64,000 bases of DNA. Source: Mycobacterium lentiflavum (GTDB lineage: Bacteria > Actinomycetota > Actinomycetes > Mycobacteriales > Mycobacteriaceae). Position numbers and translations under genes: made by a program. Below are positions 20,875 through 29,866 of the stretch, piece after piece. How positions within the stretch are numbered: the stretch's first letter is position 1; each line of letters opens with the position of its first letter. The stretch covers positions 620,001-684,000 of the forward strand of contig NZ_CP092423.2 in assembly GCF_022374895.2 (NCBI RefSeq), written 5' to 3'. Under the pieces are notes generated by a model, which was given only the letters and a program-made list of their open reading frames with translations, did no database searches and was not told the origin of the DNA.

Positions 20875-22044
20875 GTGCGAGACGTGCTTGCCGAGTTAAT
20901 GAAGGTTTGGCGTGCTGGTGGCACCGCTGGTGTGGGAACCGTGGTGCGCACCTTCCGCTCGGCGCCGCGGTTGCCCGGAGCCTCGATGATGGTCGGGCCG
21001 GACGGTTCGGTGAGCGGGTCGGTGTCGGGCGGATGCGTGGAAGGCGCTGTCTACCAAGCGGCCACGGAAGTGACGCAGAGCGGGACACCGCGGCTAGAGC
21101 GCTACGGGGTCAGCGACGGCGACGCCTTCGCGGTGGGCCTGACATGCGGCGGCGTCATCGACATCTTCGTCGAGGCGGTGTCGCAGGCAACCTTTCCCGA
21201 ACTAGCGACGCTCTCCGAGGACGTCGACGCCCAGCGCCCGGTCGCGCTCGCGGTCGTGATCGCCCATCCCGATCCGCAGTGGATTGGCCGGCGGCTCGTT
21301 GTCGGTCGTGACTCCGAGGCCGGATCGCTGGGATCGGCGCGCGCCGACGCCGCGGTTGCCGACGACGCGCGCGGACTGCTCGCGGTGGGCCGCAGCGAGG
21401 TGCTCAAATACGGGCCCGATGGGCAGCGGCTCGGCGAAGGCATGGAGGTGTTCGTCTCCAGCTACGCCCCGCGGCCGCGGATGCTCGTCTTCGGCGCCAT
21501 CGACTTCGCCGCCGCCCTCGCCCAGCAGGGTGCCTTCCTCGGCTACCGCGTCACGGTGTGCGACGCGCGTTCCCTGTTCGCCACCCGGGCCCGATTCCCG
21601 GCGGCCGAACATGTCGTCGTCGACTGGCCGCACCGCTATCTGGCCGCCCAGGTGCAGGCGGGCGCCGTCGACGAGAGCACCGTGATTTGCGTGCTCACCC
21701 ACGATCCGAAGTTCGACGTCCCCGTGCTCGAGGTGGCGTTGCGGCTGCCGCAGGTCGGCTACGTGGGAGCGATGGGCTCGCGGCGCACGCACGACGACCG
21801 GATGCGGCGGCTGCGGGCGGCCGGGCTGACCGACGCCGAGCTGAGCCGGCTCGCCAGCCCGATCGGGCTGGACCTGGGCGCTCGCACGCCGGAGGAGACC
21901 GCGGTCTCGATCGCGGCCGACGTCATCGCCCGACGGTGGGGCGGCGGCGGTTTGCCACTGGCCCAACTGGTCGGCCGGATCCACCACGACGCCCCGGAGC
22001 AGCAGGTCGCGGGCGAGTTCGGGGCGACTTCAACGATCCCTTAA
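20875..22044 (+). CDS. XdhC/CoxI-family molybdenum-enzyme maturation protein
   Basis: A 389-residue two-domain protein. The N-terminal XdhC/CoxI domain carries SGSVSGGCVEGAVY near residue 45, and the C-terminal XdhC Rossmann domain begins about residue 200 (RMLVFGAIDFAAALA). It also has the family segments GYVGAMGSRRTH and GARTPEETAVSIAADVI. Relatives bind and sulfurate molybdenum cofactor before insertion into xanthine dehydrogenase or CO dehydrogenase. It is the first gene of the cox unit, 18 nt from the divergent LysR; the GTG start is chosen to avoid overlap and because it matches the Rv0376c N-terminus as remembered. Confidence 0.9.
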   Translation: MRDVLAELMKVWRAGGTAGVGTVVRTFRSAPRLPGASMMVGPDGSVSGSVSGGCVEGAVYQAATEVTQSGTPRLERYGVSDGDAFAVGLTCGGVIDIFVEAVSQATFPELATLSEDVDAQRPVALAVVIAHPDPQWIGRRLVVGRDSEAGSLGSARADAAVADDARGLLAVGRSEVLKYGPDGQRLGEGMEVFVSSYAPRPRMLVFGAIDFAAALAQQGAFLGYRVTVCDARSLFATRARFPAAEHVVVDWPHRYLAAQVQAGAVDESTVICVLTHDPKFDVPVLEVALRLPQVGYVGAMGSRRTHDDRMRRLRAAGLTDAELSRLASPIGLDLGARTPEETAVSIAADVIARRWGGGGLPLAQLVGRIHHDAPEQQVAGEFGATSTIP

Positions 22045-22110
22045 CTCGCTATTGACGGCCCTGTCGGAGGGGCCGACACTTGGGGTCCCCTTCCAAGTGA
22101 GGTGCGTCAC

Positions 22111-22989
22111 ATGCAGGTACCCGGGCCCTTCGAATACGAACGTGCAACCAGCGTCGACCACGCCATCGGATTGCTGGATCGGTTGGGGGAGGGGGCACGA
22201 GTAGTCGCCGGCGGCCACAGCCTGCTGCCGATGATGAAGCTGCGCATCGCCAACCCCGAATACCTCGTCGACATCAACGACCTGGCGCTCGAACTCGGGT
22301 ACGTGATCACCGACCCGACCCTGGTCCGCATCGGCGCCATGACCCGTCACCGCGAGCTGCTGGATTCCGATCCGCTGGCCGCCGTATGCCCGATCTTCCG
22401 CGACGCCGAACGAGTGATCGCCGACCCCGTGGTGCGCAATCGCGGCACCCTCGGCGGTTCGCTGTGTCAGGCGGATCCGGCCGAGGATCTGTCGACCGTG
22501 TGCGAGGCGCTGGACGCGGTGTGCCTGGCCCGGGGGCCGTCGGGCGAACGCGAAATACCGATCGACGACTTCATCGTCGGCCCGTACGAAACCGCGCTTG
22601 CCTTCAACGAGATGCTCGTCGAGGTGCGAATCCCGCTGCGGCACAATACGTCCAGTGCTTACGCGAAAGTCGAACGGCGGGTGGGCGATTGGGCTGTCAC
22701 GGCGGCGGGTGCGGCGCTCACCCTCGACGGTGCCGTCGTCGCCAGCGCGCGGCTGGGCCTGACCGCCGTCAATGCCGACCGCAGCGCGCTAGCCGAGGTC
22801 GCGGCTGGGCTGGCCGGCCGGCCCGCTACCGACGAGGTGTTCGCCGGCGCGGGACAGCGGGCGGCGCTGGCCTGTGACCCGGTGACCGATGTGCGCGGCA
22901 CCGCCGAGTACAAGCGGCATCTGGCCGCCGAGCTGACCACTCGCACCTTGCGCACCGCCGCCGAACGAGTACGTGCAGGAGGGAATTAG
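22111..22989 (+). CDS. coxM: CO dehydrogenase medium (FAD) subunit
   Basis: A 292-residue FAD-binding subunit of the xanthine oxidase family that passes electrons from the iron-sulfur subunit to the quinone or other acceptor. The two flavin motifs are VAGGHSLLPMMK (about residue 33) and RGTLGGSLCQADPAED (about 111). The ATG at 22111 has GTGAGG upstream; an in-frame GTG lies 9 nt earlier. The 66-nt gap before it contains a small hairpin, TGTCGG/CCGACA (22062-22078). It forms coxM-coxS-coxL with the next two genes. Confidence 0.96.
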   Translation: MQVPGPFEYERATSVDHAIGLLDRLGEGARVVAGGHSLLPMMKLRIANPEYLVDINDLALELGYVITDPTLVRIGAMTRHRELLDSDPLAAVCPIFRDAERVIADPVVRNRGTLGGSLCQADPAEDLSTVCEALDAVCLARGPSGEREIPIDDFIVGPYETALAFNEMLVEVRIPLRHNTSSAYAKVERRVGDWAVTAAGAALTLDGAVVASARLGLTAVNADRSALAEVAAGLAGRPATDEVFAGAGQRAALACDPVTDVRGTAEYKRHLAAELTTRTLRTAAERVRAGGN

Positions 22990-22991
22990 TC

Positions 22992-23471
22992 ATGCAGGTG
23001 AATATGACCGTCAACGGCGAGCAGGTGAGCGCCGACGTCGAGCCCCGGATGCTGCTCGTGCATTTCCTGCGAGACCACCTGCGGCTCACCGGGACTCATT
23101 GGGGCTGCGACACCAGCAACTGCGGAACCTGCGTGGTCGACGTCGACGGCGTGCCGGTGAAATCCTGCACGATGCTCGCCGTGATGGCCTCGGGCCACAG
23201 CGTGCGCACCGTCGAGGGCCTCGCGACCGACGGCCGGCTGGACACGGTGCAGGAAGGCTTCATGCGCTGCCACGGCCTGCAATGCGGCTTCTGCACGCCG
23301 GGCATGATGATCACCGCCCGCGCCCTGCTCGACCGCGACCCGGACCCCGACGAAGAGACCATCCGGGAAGCGATTTCGGGGCAGATCTGCCGCTGCACCG
23401 GATACACCACGATCGTACGGTCCATCCAATGGGCCGCGTCGCACTCAGCGCCCGTGGAGGCCGGCTCATGA
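22992..23471 (+). CDS. coxS: CO dehydrogenase small (2Fe-2S) subunit
   Basis: A 159-residue iron-sulfur subunit. The plant-type ferredoxin domain supplies Cys39, Cys44, Cys47 and Cys59 for the distal cluster. The helical domain supplies Cys98, Cys101, Cys133 and Cys135 (CGFCTPGMM and ICRCTGY) for the cluster near molybdenum. All eight ligands are present, so electron transfer from the large to the medium subunit should be intact. It starts 2 nt after coxM and its stop overlaps coxL by 4 nt. Confidence 0.97.
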   Translation: MQVNMTVNGEQVSADVEPRMLLVHFLRDHLRLTGTHWGCDTSNCGTCVVDVDGVPVKSCTMLAVMASGHSVRTVEGLATDGRLDTVQEGFMRCHGLQCGFCTPGMMITARALLDRDPDPDEETIREAISGQICRCTGYTTIVRSIQWAASHSAPVEAGS

Positions 23472-25873
23472 CCACCTTTAAAGGAGCATCTCGCCCGCCG
23501 TCACCGGAAGACCTGGCCGACAACGACCAGAAGCCCTGCGGCTACGGCCGGATGATGCGCAAGGAAGATCCCCGATTCATCCGGGGCCACGGCAATTACG
23601 TCGACGACGTCGTGTTGCCGGGCATGCTGCACCTGGCGATCCTGCGCTCGCCGTACGCGCACGCGCGCATCGTCGGCATCGATGTGACTGCCGCACAAGC
23701 GCATCCGAAGGTCAAGGCGGTGGTCACCGGTGCCGACCTGGCCGAGAAGGGCCTGGCCTGGATGCCGACGCTGTCCAACGATGTGCAAGCGGTGCTGGCC
23801 ACCGACAAGGTGCGCTTCCAGGGTCAGGAGGTGGCGTTCGTCGTTGCCGAGGACCGTTATTCGGCACGCGACGCGCTGGAGCTCATCGACGTCGAGTACG
23901 ACCCGCTCGATCCCGTGGTCGACGTACGCACCGCGCTCGATCCGTCCGCGGCGGTGATCCGCACCGATCTGGACGGCAAGACCGACAACCATTGCTTCGA
24001 TTGGGAGACGGGTGACGCGGCCGCCACCGAAGCCGTGTTCGCCAAGGCCGACGTGGTCGTCAAACAGGAGATCGTCTACCCCCGGGTACACCCGGCACCG
24101 ATGGAAACCTGTGGTGCGGTAGCCGATTTGGACCCGATCACCGGAAAGCTGAGGCTGTGGTCCACCAGCCAGGCGCCGCACGCACACCGCACGCTGTACG
24201 CGTTGGTCGCCGGGCTGCCCGAGCACAAGATCCAGGTAATCTCGCCGGACATCGGCGGGGGATTCGGCAACAAGGTGCCGATCTATCCCGGTTACGTGTG
24301 CGCGATCGTCGGCTCGCTGCTGCTGGGCAAGCCGGTCAAGTGGATGGAGGACCGCAGCGAGAACCTCACCTCGACGGGTTTCGCCCGCGACTACATCATG
24401 GTCGGCGAGATCGCGGCCACCAACGAGGGAAAGATCCTGGCGATCCGCTCCACCGTGCTGGCCGACCACGGTGCCTTCAACGGCACGGCGGCCCCGGTGA
24501 AGTACCCGGCGGGCTTTTTCGGGGTGTTCACCGGGAGCTACGACATCGAGGCCGCCTACTGCCACATGACCGCGGTGTACACCAACAAGGCGCCCGGCGG
24601 CGTCGCGTACGCATGTTCGTTCCGGATCACCGAGGCGGTGTATTTCGTTGAGCGGCTGGTCGATTGCCTGGCGTTTGACCTGAAGATGGACCCGGCCGAG
24701 CTGCGGCTGCGAAACCTGCTGCGGCCCGAGCAGTTCCCGTACCGGAGCAAGACCGGCTGGGTGTACGACTCCGGCGACTACGAGACCACGATGCGCAAGG
24801 CCATGGACATGATCGGCTACGACGCGCTGCGGGCCGAGCAGAAGGCGAAGCGGGAGCGTGGCGAGCTGATGGGCATCGGCATGTCCTTCTTCACCGAGGC
24901 GGTCGGCGCCGGCCCGCGCAAGGATATGGACATCCTCGGCCTCGGCATGGCCGACGGCTGCGAGCTGCGGGTGCACCCCACCGGCAAAGCGGTGGTGCGG
25001 CTCTCGGTGCAGACGCAGGGGCAGGGCCACGAGACGACGTTCGCCCAGATCGTCGCCGAGGAGCTTGGAATCCCGCCCGACGACATCGACGTGGTGCACG
25101 GCGACACCGACCAGACGCCGTTCGGGCTGGGCACCTACGGCAGCCGGTCCACGCCGGTGTCCGGGGCGGCCGCCGCGTTGGTGGCCCGCAAGGTCCGTGA
25201 CAAGGCGAAGATCATCGCGTCGGGCATGCTCGAGGTTTCGGTCGCCGACTTGGATTGGGAGAAAGGCAAATTCCACGTCAAGGGCGACCCGTCGGCAGCG
25301 GTCACGATCCAGGACATCGCGATGCGCGCACACGGCGCCGGTGATCTGCCCGAGGGTATCGAGGGTGGGCTGGACGCGCAGATCTGCTACAACCCGGAGA
25401 ACCTGACCTACCCCTACGGCGCCTATTTCTGTGTGGTGGATATCGATCCGGGCACCGCGGTGGTCAAGGTGCGGCGCTTCCTCGCCGTCGACGACTGCGG
25501 TACCCAGATCAACCCGATGATCATCGAGGGCCAGGTCCACGGCGGCATCGTCGACGGCATCGGGATGGCCCTGATGGAGATGATCGCCTTCGACGAGGAG
25601 GGCAATTGCCTGGGCGGGTCCCTGATGGACTACCTGATCCCGACCGCGGTCGAGGTGCCGCATCTGGAGACCGGCCACACCGTGACGCCGTCACCGCATC
25701 ACCCGATCGGCGCGAAGGGCATCGGCGAATCGGCGACGGTGGGTTCACCACCCGCGGTGGTCAACGCGGTGGTGGATGCGTTGGCGCCGTTCGGAGTTCG
25801 ACACGCCGACATGCCGCTGACGCCGTCGCGGGTCTGGGAGGCCATGCAGGGTAGGGCGAGGCCACCGATTTAG
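23468..25873 (+). CDS. coxL: Form I aerobic CO dehydrogenase large (Mo-Cu) subunit
   Basis: An 801-residue catalytic subunit that oxidises CO (and possibly NO) at a Cu-S-Mo centre. The diagnostic form I active-site loop AYACSFR is present with the copper-ligand Cys at residue 383; form II enzymes have a different loop. The molybdenum-site Glu lies in GAKGIGESATVGSPP near the C-terminus, and the cofactor loop GGGFGNK is intact. The ATG overlaps the coxS stop (ATGA). Slow-growing mycobacteria use this enzyme for CO oxidation during persistence. A 83-nt MIRU-like repeat separates it from the next maturation gene. Confidence 0.97.
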   Translation: MTTFKGASRPPSPEDLADNDQKPCGYGRMMRKEDPRFIRGHGNYVDDVVLPGMLHLAILRSPYAHARIVGIDVTAAQAHPKVKAVVTGADLAEKGLAWMPTLSNDVQAVLATDKVRFQGQEVAFVVAEDRYSARDALELIDVEYDPLDPVVDVRTALDPSAAVIRTDLDGKTDNHCFDWETGDAAATEAVFAKADVVVKQEIVYPRVHPAPMETCGAVADLDPITGKLRLWSTSQAPHAHRTLYALVAGLPEHKIQVISPDIGGGFGNKVPIYPGYVCAIVGSLLLGKPVKWMEDRSENLTSTGFARDYIMVGEIAATNEGKILAIRSTVLADHGAFNGTAAPVKYPAGFFGVFTGSYDIEAAYCHMTAVYTNKAPGGVAYACSFRITEAVYFVERLVDCLAFDLKMDPAELRLRNLLRPEQFPYRSKTGWVYDSGDYETTMRKAMDMIGYDALRAEQKAKRERGELMGIGMSFFTEAVGAGPRKDMDILGLGMADGCELRVHPTGKAVVRLSVQTQGQGHETTFAQIVAEELGIPPDDIDVVHGDTDQTPFGLGTYGSRSTPVSGAAAALVARKVRDKAKIIASGMLEVSVADLDWEKGKFHVKGDPSAAVTIQDIAMRAHGAGDLPEGIEGGLDAQICYNPENLTYPYGAYFCVVDIDPGTAVVKVRRFLAVDDCGTQINPMIIEGQVHGGIVDGIGMALMEMIAFDEEGNCLGGSLMDYLIPTAVEVPHLETGHTVTPSPHHPIGAKGIGESATVGSPPAVVNAVVDALAPFGVRHADMPLTPSRVWEAMQGRARPPI

Positions 25874-25956
25874 GCGTCGCGACGATGCAGAGCGAGGAAC
25901 GAGCGATGAGGAGGCACCTCCCGCGTGCGGGGGAGAGAAGCGGCGCAATCGAGCAG
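25874..25956 (+). repeat. MIRU-like repeat between coxL and the second xdhC gene
   Basis: The gap begins right after the coxL stop and contains GCGACGATGCAGAGCGAGGA, followed by GCGATGAGGAGG and AGCGGCGC segments. These are the hallmark words of mycobacterial interspersed repetitive units. It carries internal ATG codons and stays open in the frame of the downstream gene, a known MIRU property. Consensus recalled from memory. Confidence 0.6.
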
Positions 25957-26844
25957 ATGAAAATCAGCGAGCGGGCTCAGGAACTGCTGGCGGCGCGTAC
26001 ACCGTTCGTGCACGCCACGGTGGTGCGTGCCCAGCCGCCCACGTCGGCGTATCCGGGTGACGAGGCAATCCTGTTGGCGGATGGAACAATTGAGGGGTTC
26101 GTCGGCGGGCAGTGCGCGCAGAACTCGGTGCGCAAAGCCGCCCTGGGTGCGTTGCAGGCAGGAGAAAGTGTGCTACTGCGCGTGCTTCCCGACGGCGATG
26201 TGCACTTTCCCGAGGCCGCCGGCTCCTGCGTGGTGGTCAACCCGTGCCTGTCGGGCGGCGCGCTGGAGATCTTCCTGACGCCGCAGCTGCCGGCTCCGCT
26301 GATCCGGATCTACGGCGCCACCCCGATCGCCGACGCGCTGATCGACGTGTGCGGCGTACTCGGCTACGACGCCCTTCGAGAAGTCCCCAACGACACCGAT
26401 CTGTCCGACACCACCGCGGTGGTGATCGCCAGCCACGGCGGGCCGGAAGCCGAAATCATCCGTGCTGCACTGGATAACGGCGTCGGCTATATCGGCCTGG
26501 TGGCCAGCAAGGTCCGTGGCGAGTCGATCCTCAACGATCTCGAACTCTGCGAGGCGCAGCGGGCCCGCATCCATACCCCGGTCGGACTGCGGATCGGCGC
26601 CAAGACCCCCGCGGAGATCGCGGTGTCGATCGCGGCCGAGCTGATCGCCGCCGTGCGCGAGGGCGGCCTCACCCGGCTGACCGTCCCGGTGACCAGCGCA
26701 CCGGCCGAGGCCGTCGACCCGGTGTGCGGGATGACCGTGCCGATCGGCCCCGATGCCCAACACCTGGAGCTGGAGGGCACCGACTACTGGTTCTGTTGCC
26801 CGGGATGCCGATCGGCATTCGCCGCCGGCAAGGGTGCCCAGTGA
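25957..26844 (+). CDS. XdhC-family maturation protein with C-terminal YHS domain
   Basis: A 295-residue protein. The N-terminal XdhC/CoxI domain (DGTIEGFVGGQCAQNSVR) and the Rossmann-type XdhC domain (GYIGLVASKVRGESI; GAKTPAEIAVSIAAEL) are followed from about residue 250 by a YHS domain, DPVCGMTV...YWFCCPGCRSAF, whose cysteines could bind a metal. It should act with the other Cox proteins in building the Mo-Cu site, and the added metal-binding domain suggests a copper- or sulfur-related role (inference). The start is uncertain because the upstream MIRU-like repeat is in frame; ATG 25957 is chosen as the first codon with family similarity. Its stop overlaps the next start by 4 nt. Confidence 0.85.
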   Translation: MKISERAQELLAARTPFVHATVVRAQPPTSAYPGDEAILLADGTIEGFVGGQCAQNSVRKAALGALQAGESVLLRVLPDGDVHFPEAAGSCVVVNPCLSGGALEIFLTPQLPAPLIRIYGATPIADALIDVCGVLGYDALREVPNDTDLSDTTAVVIASHGGPEAEIIRAALDNGVGYIGLVASKVRGESILNDLELCEAQRARIHTPVGLRIGAKTPAEIAVSIAAELIAAVREGGLTRLTVPVTSAPAEAVDPVCGMTVPIGPDAQHLELEGTDYWFCCPGCRSAFAAGKGAQ

Positions 26845-27719
26845 CGTTCACCAGCCCCGACGACGTGGTGCGCCAGTTCGACGCCAATAACTATCTGCTC
26901 GACACCGGCACCGCGTCGGCGATCTATCTGGCCATCACCCTCGGTCGGCCACTACTGCTCGAGGGTGAGCCCGGCGTCGGCAAGACCACGGCCGCGAAAA
27001 CCCTTGCGGCGGTGCTTAACACGCCCATGGTACGGCTGCAATGTTACGAAGGTCTGACCGCGAACGAGGCGCTCTACGACTGGAACTACCAACGCCAGCT
27101 GCTGTCCATCCGACTGGCCGAGGCGCGTGGTACCGGCATCGAGGAGGCCGATCTCTACACCGAGACCTATTTGGTGGACCGGCCCATCCTGCAGTGCGTG
27201 CGCCACCGCGGTCCGACCTCCCCGGTGCTGCTGATCGACGAAATCGACCGGGCTGACGATGAATTCGAGGCGCTGCTGCTGGAATTCCTCGGCGAGTCCG
27301 CGGTGACCGTCCCCGAGCTCGGGACCTTTGTCGCCGAGCGCCCGCCGATCGCGGTGCTGACCTCCAACCGCAGCCGCGACCTGCACGACGCGCTGCGCCG
27401 GCGCTGCCTGTACCACTGGATCGACTACCCCGAGCCGGCTCGGGCGGCCGCGATCGTACGACGCACGGTGCCCGGCGCGACCGCGCCGCTGATCGAACGC
27501 GCCACCCAGTTCGTCGGCAGCGCACGCGATCTCGACCTGGACAAGCCACCCGGGGTGGCCGAGACCATCGACTGGGTCGCCGCCCTGGTGTCGCTGGGGG
27601 TCGCCGACCTCGTCGACGATTCCGCCGCCATGAGCCTGGGGGCGCTGGCCAAGACGCCGGACGACCGTACGCTGATTCGCGACGCCTACGAAGCCTTTAC
27701 CGAATGCAGCCGCACCTGA
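26841..27719 (+). CDS. MoxR-type AAA+ ATPase (CoxD-like)
   Basis: A 292-residue AAA+ ATPase with Walker A GEPGVGKT (residues 43-50), Walker B LLIDEIDRADDEFE and sensor segment AVLTSNRSRDLHDALRRRCL. In Oligotropha carboxidovorans CoxD is a membrane ATPase needed, with CoxE and CoxF, to build the Cu-S-Mo active site; this gene and the vWA gene downstream form the matching pair. The GTG start overlaps the preceding stop. In M. tuberculosis a MobA-like gene lies at this junction; here there is none. Confidence 0.93.
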   Translation: MTFTSPDDVVRQFDANNYLLDTGTASAIYLAITLGRPLLLEGEPGVGKTTAAKTLAAVLNTPMVRLQCYEGLTANEALYDWNYQRQLLSIRLAEARGTGIEEADLYTETYLVDRPILQCVRHRGPTSPVLLIDEIDRADDEFEALLLEFLGESAVTVPELGTFVAERPPIAVLTSNRSRDLHDALRRRCLYHWIDYPEPARAAAIVRRTVPGATAPLIERATQFVGSARDLDLDKPPGVAETIDWVAALVSLGVADLVDDSAAMSLGALAKTPDDRTLIRDAYEAFTECSRT

Positions 27720-27732
27720 GAGGACTCGCAGC

Positions 27733-28425
27733 ATGAAGATCGCCAACCAGTTCACCGTCAGCGCACCCATCGACCGGGCCTGGGATGTGCTGTGCGACCT
27801 GGAACAGGTGATCCCGCTGATGCCGGGCGCCCAGCTGACCGGCCATGAGGGTGAGGACTACCTCGGCAAGGTCAAGGTCAAAGTCGGGCCGGTCACCAGC
27901 GAGTTCAGCGGCAAGGTGCGCTTTGTCGAACAGGACCGCGAGCAGTATCGCGCGGTCATCGATGGCAAGGGCAAGGAAGCCCGCGGCACCGGCAACGCGG
28001 CCGCCACCGTCACCGCGCAGCTGCGGGCGGACGGTGAAAAGACCAGTGTCACCGTCGACACCGACCTGAAGATCGTCGGCAAGCTGGCCCAATTCGGCAG
28101 CGGCATGCTGCAGCAGGTGTCGGAGAAACTGCTGGGCCAGTTCGTGGAATCGCTGGAAGCCAAGTTGGCCGCCGAGCAGACCGGCGCCGCTGCGACAGCC
28201 GAGACGAACGGCGCCGTGGCGACGGCCGAGCCGACGTCGGAGGAGTCGATTCCAGCCTGGCCGGCGAATCCGGTCCCGGGGACGCAGCAGGCACCCGCCG
28301 CCGAGCCCGAGCCGATCGACCTGCTGCAGCTCGCCGGTGGCGACCAGCTCAAGAAGTACGCCGTCCCGGCGCTGGCAGCGCTCGTCGTGCTGGTGCTGAT
28401 CTGGGTGCTGCTGCGGCGGCGTTAA
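27733..28425 (+). CDS. CoxG-like SRPBCC protein with C-terminal membrane anchor
   Basis: A 230-residue protein. The N-terminal SRPBCC/CoxG domain (about residues 1-150) starts NQFTVSAPIDRAWDVLCDLE and includes GKVKVKVGPVTSEFSGKV. A Pro/Ala/Glu-rich linker follows, then one C-terminal transmembrane helix (PALAALVVLVLIWVLLRRR). In Oligotropha CoxG tethers CO dehydrogenase to the inner face of the membrane, next to the respiratory chain; the tail here fits that role. It lies between the CoxD- and CoxE-like genes with gaps of 13 and 6 nt. Confidence 0.9.
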   Translation: MKIANQFTVSAPIDRAWDVLCDLEQVIPLMPGAQLTGHEGEDYLGKVKVKVGPVTSEFSGKVRFVEQDREQYRAVIDGKGKEARGTGNAAATVTAQLRADGEKTSVTVDTDLKIVGKLAQFGSGMLQQVSEKLLGQFVESLEAKLAAEQTGAAATAETNGAVATAEPTSEESIPAWPANPVPGTQQAPAAEPEPIDLLQLAGGDQLKKYAVPALAALVVLVLIWVLLRRR

Positions 28426-28431
28426 CGGCTC

Positions 28432-29685
28432 GTGGACACCCCCTTGTTGCTGCGGGGCGCCGACCGCGCCGCGCTTGCTTCAGCACTGGTCGCCCGGCTG
28501 CGCGGCGTCGGGGTGTTGGTCTCGGCCAGCGGCCCGGCCAGTTTTGTGCAGGCGCTGCGAAAGCTGGCCCCGGACAACACATCCGCGCTGTACTGGGCGG
28601 CCAGGCTGACATTGGTCAACCGGATGGAGGATCTGGGCGCCTTCGACGAGGTCTTCGCGGCGGTGTTCGGTGCGGCCGAACTCGACGGCACCGGCGGCCC
28701 CGAGTCGCCCCTGCCGTTGCCGGGGCCCAGGACGCCGGCCGCCGGTACGGTGCGCACGGGCGGCAGCGGGTCCGGGTCTACCGAAAAGCTGCCCTGGGTG
28801 ACGCGGGGCATCGCCACCGCGGACGACTCGGCGAGCGCGAGTCTGCTGCTGCCCGACGTGCTGCCCAGCCGGATCGCCATGCTGGCCGACGAGCCGTTCG
28901 ACCGTTTCGACCCCGACGACCTTCGCCTGCTTGGCATTTGGCTGGAGGAGACCGTCGCGCGCTGGCCGCGCCGCCGCAGCCTTCGATTCGAGTCCAGCCC
29001 CGCGGGCAAGCGGATCGACCTGCGGGCCACCATGAACGCCGCACGGTCAACCGGCTGGGAATCGATGGTGCTGGCGCGTACCCGGCCGCGCCGGCGGCCA
29101 CGGCGGGTCGTGCTGCTCTGCGATGTCAGCCGTTCGATGCAGCCGTATGCCGCGGTCTATCTGCATTTGATGCGAGCGGTGTTGCGCCAGCAGGGAACTC
29201 GGCCGGAGGTGTTCGCCTTCTCGACGTCGTTGACCCGGCTCACCTCGGTGCTGTCGCACCGATCGGCCGAGGTGGCGCTGCAGCGGGCCAACGCCAAGGT
29301 CACCGACCGTTACGGCGGCACGTTCATCGGCCGCAGTGTGGCCGGCCTGCTCGCGCCGCCGCACGGCAACACGCTGCGCGGCGCCGTGGTGATCATCGCC
29401 TCCGACGGCTGGGACAGCGATGCGCCCGATGCGCTGGAGCACGCGATGGCCCGGCTGCGTCGTCGCGCCCAGCTGCTGGTCTGGCTCAATCCGCGAGCGG
29501 CGCAGCGTGAATTCGAGCCGCTGGCCGGCTCGATGGCCGCCGCCCTGCCCTATTGCGACCTCTTTCTGCCGGCGCACTCGCTGACGGGGCTGCGCCGATT
29601 GCTACAGGCGTTGGCAGGCGTGTCCGCGGCATCGGGTCAGGTGCGCGATCGGGGCGAACGCCTTCGCGATCGTGGCCGTCGATGA
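28432..29685 (+). CDS. VWA domain protein (CoxE-like)
   Basis: A 417-residue protein of the VWA containing CoxE-like family. The MIDAS metal site is CDVSRSMQPY at about residue 231, with further ligand regions GGTFIGRS and ASDGWDSD. MoxR ATPases work with VWA partners as chaperone pairs; CoxD and CoxE together complete copper and sulfur insertion into CO dehydrogenase. GTG start six bases after the coxG-like stop. It ends the cox unit; the next 181 nt contain only a short stem (29775-29782 with 29801-29808) and no recognised promoter. Confidence 0.92.
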   Translation: MDTPLLLRGADRAALASALVARLRGVGVLVSASGPASFVQALRKLAPDNTSALYWAARLTLVNRMEDLGAFDEVFAAVFGAAELDGTGGPESPLPLPGPRTPAAGTVRTGGSGSGSTEKLPWVTRGIATADDSASASLLLPDVLPSRIAMLADEPFDRFDPDDLRLLGIWLEETVARWPRRRSLRFESSPAGKRIDLRATMNAARSTGWESMVLARTRPRRRPRRVVLLCDVSRSMQPYAAVYLHLMRAVLRQQGTRPEVFAFSTSLTRLTSVLSHRSAEVALQRANAKVTDRYGGTFIGRSVAGLLAPPHGNTLRGAVVIIASDGWDSDAPDALEHAMARLRRRAQLLVWLNPRAAQREFEPLAGSMAAALPYCDLFLPAHSLTGLRRLLQALAGVSAASGQVRDRGERLRDRGRR

Positions 29686-29866
29686 TCAGCCGGGCTTGTA
29701 GCGCGGATTTAACAGTAGGACACCTTCGGTTCAGCAGCAGGAACTCCGCCGTAGGTCCTGGGTTTCGGGCGTCCGTGGCGGCGACACGCCGAGCCACGCC
29801 GCCGCCACCGCACATTGAAATGCCCGAGCGCACAGTCGACGACCCGAGGGGGCAGGATCGGTAGGT

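Noticed and set aside
23501..25678. Long reverse-strand frame opposite coxL
   Set aside because: Same codon-bias shadow. Low-complexity His/Asp/Val-rich translation and no ribosome site, while the forward strand encodes an intact CO dehydrogenase subunit.
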